Origin: ANME-2 cluster archaeon
Lineage (GTDB): Archaea; Halobacteriota; Methanosarcinia; Methanosarcinales; Methanocomedenaceae
DNA length: 10,128 nt
Assembly: GCA_022353185.1 (NCBI GenBank)
Contig: JAKRWB010000037.1
Coordinates: 1 to 10,128, forward strand
Direction: 5' to 3'
Shown here: positions 1 through 6,245 of the stretch, piece after piece
How the letters are laid out: each line of letters starts with the position of its first letter
How positions within the stretch are numbered: the first letter of the stretch is position 1
The notes under the pieces: generated by a model
Seen by the model: only the letters and a program-made list of their open reading frames with translations
Database searches by the model: none
What the model was told of the DNA's origin: nothing
Made by a program: the position numbers and the translations under genes

Positions 1-337
1 TCGGCAGAGTTTCAATCCCTATTGGGTTTTCTAATACGCTGCGACTTCATATTGTCTTATACTTCCCCCTGTAATTTACTAGTTTCAATCCCTATTGGGT
101 TTTCTAATACGCTGCGACAAATCCCACATATTACACAATGTCCTGTCATTTGAAGTTTCAATCCCTATTGGGTTTTCTAATACGCTGCGACGTGTTTGTA
201 ATTCACTGGTTGTTAATGAATCACTATGTTTCAATCCCTATTGGGTTTTCTAATACGCTGCGACCAATATATCCCACTGTTCATCATTGAGATACATTTT
301 GTTTCAATCCCTATTGGGTTTTCTAATACGCTGCGAC
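1..337 (-). CRISPR. CRISPR array, leader-proximal end, partial (type I-D)
   Basis: Five identical 37-nt repeats lie at 9-45, 82-118, 155-191, 228-264 and 301-337. On the plus strand each begins GTTTCAATCCC and ends ACGCTGCGAC. The four complete spacers (46-81, 119-154, 192-227, 265-300) are all exactly 36 nt, giving a 73-nt period; bases 1-8 are the end of another spacer, so the array continues outside the window. Transcription is placed on the minus strand because the reverse complement ends in ATTGAAAC, the usual 8-nt crRNA 5' handle left by Cas6, and because the cas operon runs the same way and stops just before the array. The repeat centre CCC-TATT-GGG forms only a short imperfect stem. 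The repeat at 301-337 is therefore leader-proximal and spacer 265-300 the newest. No repeat degeneracy is seen, as expected for the young end of an active array. Confidence 0.98.
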
Positions 338-449
338 AGTACACCAAAAATGGTTATTTTGCAATATAACTCTTCCTGAAGGCTTCAAATTAAGACATCA
401 AATCATGAACCTGTTCCGTACCACGAGTTTATAAGCATCCATGAATTAA
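338..449 (-). promoter_or_regulatory. CRISPR leader with array promoter
   Basis: This 112-nt AT-rich, gene-free stretch separates the end of cas2 from the first repeat, which is where leaders sit. On the minus strand a TATA-like element (GTTATATTG, about 362-370) lies 25-30 nt before the first repeat, a spacing that would start transcription close to the repeat border. A second TATA-like string (CTTATAAAC) lies at about 427-435. The plus-strand 9-mer TTTGCAATA at 358-366 also occurs at 9296-9304 beside cas6. That the leader drives the array and marks the integration site is known for such regions; the exact promoter is inferred by eye. Confidence 0.75.
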
Positions 450-716
450 TCACACCACGTTTGACTTTCTTTCCGGTGTTTTTACTCCCAGATCTTTAAT
501 ATTCTTTACACATCGGTCACAGAATTGGTATACTCTCACCTTATCACCATCCTCGATCTGAGATTTAATCTCATTTTCAAGTCTCAAACGCTGGATTTCA
601 TCAATCTCAAGTTCAAAAACACTGTACTGCTTCCATGCACCGTATTTCTCAAGTATCTTAAAAACACGGGTACGGATGCGATTCTTACTAATATCATAAG
701 TCACTGCCAGTCTCAT
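450..716 (-). CDS. cas2: CRISPR-associated protein Cas2
   Basis: Cas2 of 88 residues, the usual size. It dimerises between two Cas1 dimers to form the integrase that inserts new spacers at the leader-repeat junction. The N-terminus reads MRLAVTYDIS, with the conserved Asp8 in the first ferredoxin-fold strand, followed by the family pattern R..V...LEKYG-x-x-x-QYSVFE at about residues 16-35. The start codon overlaps the cas1 stop as ATGA, and a GGAG Shine-Dalgarno (725-728) lies 8 nt upstream inside the last codons of cas1, so translation is probably coupled. It is the last gene of the operon; the leader and array follow directly. Confidence 0.96.
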   Translation of the reverse strand: MRLAVTYDISKNRIRTRVFKILEKYGAWKQYSVFELEIDEIQRLRLENEIKSQIEDGDKVRVYQFCDRCVKNIKDLGVKTPERKSNVV

Positions 717-1702
717 CGTTTAAACTCCAGTGGATAATAATCTTTCAATTCTCCTGTAATCGCTTTTCTGAGAAGAATTGCCTGCAACCTGACAGCCTTA
801 CGGCGGGATACAATATATCCAAAGCGGGGATGTGTAAACTCTTCTTTCATATATTCATCCAATTTTCCGAGATACTTCTTGAATGCGTGATCTTTCAAAT
901 GGTTATTTGCCTGGAAATCATCATGTGTCAAGATAATCTTATTAATCAGCCTGATAGCAAAAGCATCACAGAATATTGACCTGAACTCTTCCTGCAGATC
1001 AAGCGCCAGTGCCGGACGGCCGTGTCTATCAGCATGGAGGATACCCAAGAACGGGTCAAGGTTGTACTGGCGGAGTGCGCTTAACACCTCGTTCTTCATC
1101 ATTGTATATGTAAGCGAGAAAAGGGCATTGATATGATCTTCAGGCGGCCGTTTTGTCCGCTTCTCAAATGTCCAGCCGTCTGCAAGACATCCATTAAGCA
1201 TTCTGAAATATATTCCGGCAGCTTCGCCTTCAATACCTCTGAGTTCATCAAGAGAGCGAGCCTTGTTCGTATTTTTTTCAAGATCAGGTAGTTTCCCCAC
1301 TTCTGTTATGCCCTTACGGTTTAAAAATGTCCGAGAGTTACGGATTTTACCACGGATAATATTCTTGGCAATAGAGAGATTTTGTGTGTCGGAAAGCGCA
1401 TACTGGCAGCGGCGCACTTCTGCAATAGTGTTTCGTTCCGGGATGAAACTGCCGCAATATTTGCCGAATTGGGTAAAATAGTTCAGTACGATCCCGTGCT
1501 CATTGGCACGTGCCACAAAAGGTGTGGTGAAATTAATGTTTCCGAAGATGTTTATGGTATCAACCTGACCCATAGGGAATGAAGCAAGTTCACCTTCGTC
1601 TTTCTTGACCACCACGATGCGGCCCCCGTCGACACCTACCTGGCTGCCCTGGGTGGTTACATATATTACACTGTCATCGAATATGCCTTCACTTTCTTTC
1701 AT
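713..1702 (-). CDS. cas1: CRISPR-associated endonuclease/integrase Cas1
   Basis: Cas1 of 329 residues, the metal-dependent integrase of spacer acquisition. It has an N-terminal beta domain (about 1-80) and a helical catalytic domain. The expected active-site pattern is visible: Glu158 in GIEGEAA, His223 in GILHADRHGRP, and Asp235 and Glu238 in LALDLQEEFR. The reading frame stays open for 22 codons upstream to 1768, but the start at 1702 is preferred because it overlaps the cas4 stop as ATGA, has GGAG (1711-1714) 8 nt before it, and gives the normal family N-terminus (DSVIYVTTQGSQVGVDGGRIVV). It sits between cas4 and cas2 and is intact. Confidence 0.97.
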   Translation of the reverse strand: MKESEGIFDDSVIYVTTQGSQVGVDGGRIVVVKKDEGELASFPMGQVDTINIFGNINFTTPFVARANEHGIVLNYFTQFGKYCGSFIPERNTIAEVRRCQYALSDTQNLSIAKNIIRGKIRNSRTFLNRKGITEVGKLPDLEKNTNKARSLDELRGIEGEAAGIYFRMLNGCLADGWTFEKRTKRPPEDHINALFSLTYTMMKNEVLSALRQYNLDPFLGILHADRHGRPALALDLQEEFRSIFCDAFAIRLINKIILTHDDFQANNHLKDHAFKKYLGKLDEYMKEEFTHPRFGYIVSRRKAVRLQAILLRKAITGELKDYYPLEFKR

Positions 1703-2265
1703 GTTATTTTCTCCAGTAATTTTGTTTCGACTGGCAGACAGTACTGGACCGTGCTGCATTTCTTGCATTTGTTGGGATTGTCTGCGAAGTCTGGGATCGA
1801 ATCGAGGTTCATGCTGCGTATGGCTTGGGTGACTTCGATGACTTTTTCACAGTGCCAGTCTGTTATTGTGATAGCGTAACGCTCATTTGTGCCGAAGAGG
1901 TAGAGATAGCCCATGCGCACTGGCTCTTCGAGATAATCTTCAAGGAGCATGCAGTAGGCAGCAAGCTGGACCTCGTCGTTTTCGAAGTAGGAATTGCCGT
2001 GTTTTCTCTCGACCGGCGTCAGGGTGGTTTTACCTTCCAGCAGATCGATCTTGCCGTGCAGGTGGAGTTTTTCTGATCTCAAGTACATTTCACGATACCA
2101 GCCGCCTCTTCGGCTTTGGTTTTCATGTTTTGAACGGCCTTCTGCAAGGGGAAAATTTAATCCCTGGGTTTGATAGAACATCAGGTAGTAAAGACGGCGG
2201 GGACAGTAGAGGTATTGGTTGAGGTCTGAGACGTTGACGAGGTTGGAGTCGTTTTCAGTCGTCAT
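1699..2265 (-). CDS. cas4: CRISPR-associated exonuclease Cas4 (Cas4a/RecB-like)
   Basis: Cas4 of 188 residues, a RecB-family nuclease that trims prespacers and helps select those with a proper PAM before Cas1-Cas2 integrate them. Cysteines for an iron-sulfur cluster are all present: Cys21 in YLYCPRRLYYL, then Cys167, Cys170 and Cys176 in CKKCSTVQYC. Nuclease motifs follow in order: Asp74 in GKIDLLEG, Glu86 and Lys88 in PVERKHG, and Gln100 with Tyr104 in VQLAAYC. The frame is open to 2298, but the Met at 2265 is preferred since MTTENDSNLVNVSDLNQYLYCPRR matches where the family begins; it overlaps the cas3 3' end by 11 nt. Its ribosome binding site (GGAA, 5 nt or so upstream) is weak, which suggests coupling to cas3 translation. 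The base composition is richer in GC than that of cas3. Confidence 0.95.
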   Translation of the reverse strand: MTTENDSNLVNVSDLNQYLYCPRRLYYLMFYQTQGLNFPLAEGRSKHENQSRRGGWYREMYLRSEKLHLHGKIDLLEGKTTLTPVERKHGNSYFENDEVQLAAYCMLLEDYLEEPVRMGYLYLFGTNERYAITITDWHCEKVIEVTQAIRSMNLDSIPDFADNPNKCKKCSTVQYCLPVETKLLEKIT

Positions 2266-4105
2266 AAAATTCCATAGCATCCTTTGAAAGTGGAACAACT
2301 TTATTATTCCAGAGAATGATTTCTTCGGGTAACATTATGCGGTCAGGCTCAATCGCATATGATAAAGATCGGATACATGCAGTCAAAAAATCCCGTTGTT
2401 TTTCAGGAAATACATCAATAGCATCCTTTGTGATTTTATCAATTTCATCTTTGAATTGTTCTCTCCGTTTTTGATAATCTATCAATACAGGAAAATATTG
2501 GAGTTTCACAGCTTCAATGAAGGGACCAGTATCCGTACTGTCTATTTCCCTTATTATCAGCCCATCTTTTGTTTTTTCTACAACTGCAGGAACACGATTC
2601 AAAACCGAAAGAACATCATACATGGTCTGGCGTATTTCATGCCCTCTTTGGTACAACACTGGAAATTGTAGAGACCTGCCACGCAAACTTTGACAAGCAT
2701 CTTTTATATCAGAAATCAAAAGATTTAATCGATTCAAATTGTTATTTGCAAGTTGTTTATCCTGACTGTCCAAAATCGCAAAGAAATAAAGCCATAATTT
2801 GTAACTGCTTCCCGATTCAACTGAAAAATGTGTTTCAATATCCCGTTGTCTGCGGTTATATTTCTGTATAGCTAATGCTTGTCTGAATGTGAAAAGGGTA
2901 CGTACATTAATAGCATTAATATTATATGGTTTAGCGACCTCTTCCATTTTATCCAGAAACGCCTGATATTCGATAGTGTCATCCGCAAACAACGAATTTA
3001 TTTCCATTTTTGTATAAATATAGCATATTGCAGGTTCATGGCGTGCAGCGCGACCGAAACGTTGTACAAAAGAATCGATGCTAAAACCATCTTCCATAAA
3101 TAGCAATTTTATTGGATAATCAAGTCCTACTTCACTTTTATTTGTAGAAATCAAGATTGGTTTAGTAAAATCTGGTTTGTCCCCGATTTGATTCGTATCA
3201 TAACCATTATCCTTTTCGGCATATTCATAGATATCAGGATATTCTTTGAATAATCTGGCGTAAAATCGATTGCTATCTTTTACTGTATCAAAAATAAATA
3301 AAATCTGTGGGGAGCTTGATTCGATATCGATTAGTGCATCATTGAGCACTTTTGAGACCTCATCCATGTAATCAATAATCTTTCCCTGCCGAAGGTGCAC
3401 CATGGTTTGATATCTAATTATCCGGCCATCCTCTGGTTTACAGGACTCAGCAATCACATTTTCGACTAATGGGGGATGCTTCTCGGTTCCAATTCGAACA
3501 AGATTCAGAAGGTCAATGATTTCGGATTTTGGTGTTGCACTGCTTAAAATCACTTTACATCGACTCATATTTTGAAACAAAGCAATTTGAGTCAAAATTC
3601 CACTTAATTCAAAATCTCCGTATGCATGAAATTCATCATAAATCACAAAAGAAAAGAAGCTAAATGCCTGTATCAAATTCTCTTCTGGATTGGTATACAT
3701 ATGCCCAATAATCGCTTGAAAAATATCTGGATTGGTCAGTATTATATCATATCGCTGAATCAATCCCCAGAGCTCTTGACTGCGTTCTTGTCCTTTTCTC
3801 GTAAGAATTTTTGAAGAAATATTGATAGTGCTATATCCACTTTTCTTGAATCGCTCCATCTGACTTCGAATCAATGCGTTGGTTGGATATATAAGAAGAA
3901 CCTTCTTCTCCCGTTTGCGCAGCAAATGCTCAAAACACAGCGTTTTGCCAGCACCAGTAGGTGCAATCAATTGAATGACATCGACTGTGTCTTTTTCTAC
4001 GCAATCTATGAATTGCTTCTGGAAAAGGCGCAGTTTTTCTCCAGATGGGATTAAGTCACACAAATCATCGACAACAGGAAGATGTACTTCTCCGACAGTA
4101 ATCAT
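2255..4105 (-). CDS. cas3: Cas3' helicase, type I-D (no HD nuclease domain)
   Basis: Superfamily 2 helicase of 616 residues that unwinds target DNA after it is recruited by the surveillance complex. Motifs visible: Walker A APTGAGKT (48-55), LLIYPTNALIRSQ as motif Ia (70-82), DEFH (157-160) as motif II, SSATP (188-192) as motif III, STNKSEVGLDY (320-330) near motif V, and QRFGRAAR (348-355) as motif VI. There is no N-terminal HD domain: the helicase begins within about 45 residues of the start. This is the type I-D arrangement, in which the HD nuclease is carried by Cas10d. The ATG at 4105 is supported by AGGTGA (4112-4117) 6 nt upstream, whose TGA is also the csc1 stop codon. The gene is markedly AT-rich compared with cas4 and cas1. 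Confidence 0.95.
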   Translation of the reverse strand: MITVGEVHLPVVDDLCDLIPSGEKLRLFQKQFIDCVEKDTVDVIQLIAPTGAGKTLCFEHLLRKREKKVLLIYPTNALIRSQMERFKKSGYSTINISSKILTRKGQERSQELWGLIQRYDIILTNPDIFQAIIGHMYTNPEENLIQAFSFFSFVIYDEFHAYGDFELSGILTQIALFQNMSRCKVILSSATPKSEIIDLLNLVRIGTEKHPPLVENVIAESCKPEDGRIIRYQTMVHLRQGKIIDYMDEVSKVLNDALIDIESSSPQILFIFDTVKDSNRFYARLFKEYPDIYEYAEKDNGYDTNQIGDKPDFTKPILISTNKSEVGLDYPIKLLFMEDGFSIDSFVQRFGRAARHEPAICYIYTKMEINSLFADDTIEYQAFLDKMEEVAKPYNINAINVRTLFTFRQALAIQKYNRRQRDIETHFSVESGSSYKLWLYFFAILDSQDKQLANNNLNRLNLLISDIKDACQSLRGRSLQFPVLYQRGHEIRQTMYDVLSVLNRVPAVVEKTKDGLIIREIDSTDTGPFIEAVKLQYFPVLIDYQKRREQFKDEIDKITKDAIDVFPEKQRDFLTACIRSLSYAIEPDRIMLPEEIILWNNKVVPLSKDAMEFYDD

Positions 4106-4111
4106 TATTTG

Positions 4112-4828
4112 TCACCTGAATACTAGAGGCACTATTTTATCATTAACAAATTTAACATCCACATCAAGAAAGTGTTGTTTCCTGAAATCACTACCACGCA
4201 CAAATTTTCCAGAGTTCGCATATACCTCAGAAAGAATTGTGTCATCAAGCTCATACACATGCTTGAGCATATACATGTTCAAATGCGCAGTGCTGGCCCT
4301 CTTTATTTTTTTCAATCGCAATTCGCCACTTCTTCGAATCCCAAGAGTCAGTAAAACATCATCCGGAAGCGATTCTTTAGACCAGACTGTGATTTCAAAT
4401 GTACTGCCAGGAGCAAGCCCAATATAGCGCCGCACTTTGTTGATAGCTGATGCAGAATCGCTGCCCATGCGAGGAGGGTCAGTTTTTTTAAATTTGCCCA
4501 TATCCCCGTCAGCACCAGCAGGAACCGTGATTGTCAAACTTCGCTCAGATAAGTATTCTGTGCTCTTGAATGTCTCTTCTTTGAAATTCACATTAATGGG
4601 CTTTCCATCACTAACAAATAAACTGAGATTCGCAAGTTCACTATATTGATGATTAATGGCTTCTTTCCCATATAGCCAATAGCGTTTATCCAGAATCCCA
4701 AGGGTATATGCAAATGAATACGTGAGCGCGGTGCTTCCCAGTATATGGTCAGCCCCAATCAGCACACCCTCTGAACTCGAATAAAAGAGGGGGGCGTAGA
4801 GGGTGGCCCGGTATGTTGTAATTTCCAT
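4112..4828 (-). CDS. csc1: Type I-D surveillance complex subunit Csc1 (Cas5d)
   Basis: Csc1 of 238 residues, the Cas5-type RAMP subunit that caps the 5' handle of the crRNA at the foot of the complex next to Cas10d. The family N-terminus is clear: an RATLYAPLFYSS strand at 7-18 followed by GVLIGADHILGSTALTYSFAYTLG-like sequence (21-44). A basic segment GIRRSGELRLKKIKR lies at 163-177. An in-frame ATG at 4864 would add 12 residues, but the Met at 4828 is preferred: it has GGTGA (4834-4838) 5 nt upstream, whereas the ATG at 4864 has no ribosome binding site and falls inside a predicted hairpin. It follows csc2 after a 51-nt gap and its stop codon forms part of the cas3 ribosome binding site. 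Confidence 0.92.
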   Translation of the reverse strand: MEITTYRATLYAPLFYSSSEGVLIGADHILGSTALTYSFAYTLGILDKRYWLYGKEAINHQYSELANLSLFVSDGKPINVNFKEETFKSTEYLSERSLTITVPAGADGDMGKFKKTDPPRMGSDSASAINKVRRYIGLAPGSTFEITVWSKESLPDDVLLTLGIRRSGELRLKKIKRASTAHLNMYMLKHVYELDDTILSEVYANSGKFVRGSDFRKQHFLDVDVKFVNDKIVPLVFR

Positions 4829-4859
4829 ACATCTCACCAGTATACGAATCTCCACTTTT

Positions 4860-4873
4860 CGCACACATGTGCG
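4860..4873 (-). other. Intercistronic GC-rich hairpin between csc2 and csc1
   Basis: A perfect inverted repeat, CGCAC-ACAT-GTGCG (arms 4860-4864 and 4869-4873, four-base loop), starts 6 nt after the csc2 stop codon. It lies in the only intergenic gap above 10 nt in the whole operon. On the transcript it is followed by AAAA, not by a U-run, so a terminator is unlikely. A role in protecting or processing the csc2 message is inference. Confidence 0.55.
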
Positions 4874-4879
4874 TTATTT

Positions 4880-5869
4880 CTATTCAACTGTACCAAGTCC
4901 CTGTATGCGCAAAATTTCTAGTGCACTTTTGAGTACTTCAGAGTTATCTTTTTCAAGGCGATTCCCGACTTTAAGTAGATTAGATAACCATACCGGGAAT
5001 TCGATTCCTCCATCTAATTTGAAATCATCTGCATGATATATACTCCAATCAGCTCGCTTATGCTTCGTGACATATTCAGAGATTCCAGCTTGAATATCAT
5101 CCCGTGAATAACTGTCTTTAGCTTCAATAAAATGGTCGCATATTAGCTCTCCGCAACTAAGAGTACTATCGGCAGTCGAGGAGATTAAGCCTATGATTTC
5201 ATTTTTCATACTCCGACCTGTGCGTGTTTCCCGCGCCCCATATCTTCCAGTGTTGAGTAAATTGTGGATTACGTAAAGTAGCATTTCTTTTGTGCCAGCT
5301 TCAAGTGTGATGAAATGCACAAAATGGGTATTCGGTTGCACTTTGACTGGATTAAACAATGCTTCCGAATGTTTATTATCTGCATTGTTCATTGTCCCGC
5401 TTTCATAAAGCGCGTTATGCGTTTCTTTATTCATCAAATCATAAGATTCCAGACTGTAAGTGTATCCTTCAATTACACGGCTTTTTTGAGAAAATGTGGC
5501 TTTGGAAACTGTACCTGCAAGACCGTATGTGAGCAAATCTGCGTTCTGGGATTTTGGGATGCTACCGATTGGTTCATTGTACGTATATTCTGAACAGATG
5601 ATTTTTTCATTTTCATCAAGTTCTCGGCATAAGTTTAATCCTGTTAAACGTTCCTTGCTCACAAATTTTTCACTATTTACCTGTGCATGAATAGTTCCAT
5701 TGAATTCCTGCGTTTCAGCTCTTTCCGAATCCGTGCTTCTAAAAAGAATGGGGTCTGTTACAGTTCTTAGAACTACCAATGTCACAGTAGGCCGTGCTTT
5801 TCTGTATATTTCGTAGGTTTTTACAAATCCATCATCAGGTATACTATCTTTGAGTTCATTCCAATTCAT
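4880..5869 (-). CDS. csc2: Type I-D surveillance complex backbone Csc2 (Cas7d)
   Basis: Csc2 of 329 residues, the Cas7-type RAMP protein that coats the crRNA in several copies and forms the helical backbone of the complex. The family signature GRYGARETRTGR is at residues 208-219, preceded by a VHFITLEAGTKEMLLYVIHNLL core strand and helix (184-205). The N-terminal region up to about 60 and the PIGSIPKSQNADLLTYGLAG segment near 100-119 are also typical. An ATG four codons earlier (5881) exists, but the start at 5869 is preferred: GGTGA (5875-5879) sits 5 nt upstream, the same arrangement as csc1, and the start lies 1 nt after the cas10d stop. It has no frameshift or missing region. Confidence 0.94.
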   Translation of the reverse strand: MNWNELKDSIPDDGFVKTYEIYRKARPTVTLVVLRTVTDPILFRSTDSERAETQEFNGTIHAQVNSEKFVSKERLTGLNLCRELDENEKIICSEYTYNEPIGSIPKSQNADLLTYGLAGTVSKATFSQKSRVIEGYTYSLESYDLMNKETHNALYESGTMNNADNKHSEALFNPVKVQPNTHFVHFITLEAGTKEMLLYVIHNLLNTGRYGARETRTGRSMKNEIIGLISSTADSTLSCGELICDHFIEAKDSYSRDDIQAGISEYVTKHKRADWSIYHADDFKLDGGIEFPVWLSNLLKVGNRLEKDNSEVLKSALEILRIQGLGTVE

Positions 5870-5870
5870 G

Positions 5871-6245
5871 TTAATCACCATTTGTTTTACTAGCTAAGAT
5901 GTGTTCAAATTCATACATATCAGTAAGTGGATTTCCCCATTGTGATATTTTCTTTATGTTCCACAGTCCATGTTCTTTGAGATATTCTGCTATGCTTTCT
6001 ACATAGTCCAAGCATTCAGAAGGAATATCTTTTCCTTTTTTAGGGGCATATTGCTCACGTTCAATATCTTTTCTCACTTCTGCGGCTGCAAATCTCAAAG
6101 CTTCTGGCTCAGGGTATTTTTGGGCCAATGCAGATACAAGAGAGTCTAAAGCAGTTCTGAATATTTTTACGCGCTTGTATGTGCTGCTGTTATACTGTTT
6201 CCCGAAAAGGTTGATTCCCTTTTTCGCAATTTCTTCCATATTCAT
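5871..6245 (-). CDS. cas11d: Probable small subunit Cas11d from an internal start in cas10d
   Basis: An in-frame ATG at codon 719 of cas10d (6245-6243) is preceded by GGAG (6254-6257) at 8 nt, exactly the signal and spacing seen before cas1 and cas2. Starting there gives 124 residues beginning MNMEEIAKKGINLFG, predicted to be mainly helical and basic, the size and kind expected for a Cas11 small subunit. Internal translation of Cas11 from the 3' part of the large-subunit gene is established for cyanobacterial type I-D and for some other type I systems. The protein would line the belly of the complex along the Csc2 backbone. No separate cas11 gene occurs in the operon, which fits. The start is chosen by eye; a second Met two codons later (6239) has poorer spacing. 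Confidence 0.6.
   Translation of the reverse strand: MNMEEIAKKGINLFGKQYNSSTYKRVKIFRTALDSLVSALAQKYPEPEALRFAAAEVRKDIEREQYAPKKGKDIPSECLDYVESIAEYLKEHGLWNIKKISQWGNPLTDMYEFEHILASKTNGD

Noticed and set aside
119..227. Spacers at 119-154 and 192-227 read as coding (MTGHCVICGI and SDSLTTSELQT in the crRNA direction)
   Set aside because: Open frames of 11 codons are expected by chance in more than half of cases, and neither peptide points to a particular family.
1703..1768. Longer N-terminus for Cas1 (start at 1768)
   Set aside because: The extra 22 residues do not resemble Cas1, would overlap cas4 by about 70 nt, and the ATG at 1702 has a well-placed GGAG and an ATGA overlap.
3975..4427. Plus-strand open frame of 150 codons, and others such as 8622-9047 and 8387-8731
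   Set aside because: They lie antisense to cas3/csc1 and to cas6, which have clear family motifs; the translations show no recognisable domain and no ribosome binding site or promoter.
4829..4864. Longer N-terminus for Csc1 (start at 4864)
   Set aside because: That ATG lies in the intercistronic hairpin with no ribosome binding site, while the ATG at 4828 has GGTGA 5 nt upstream.
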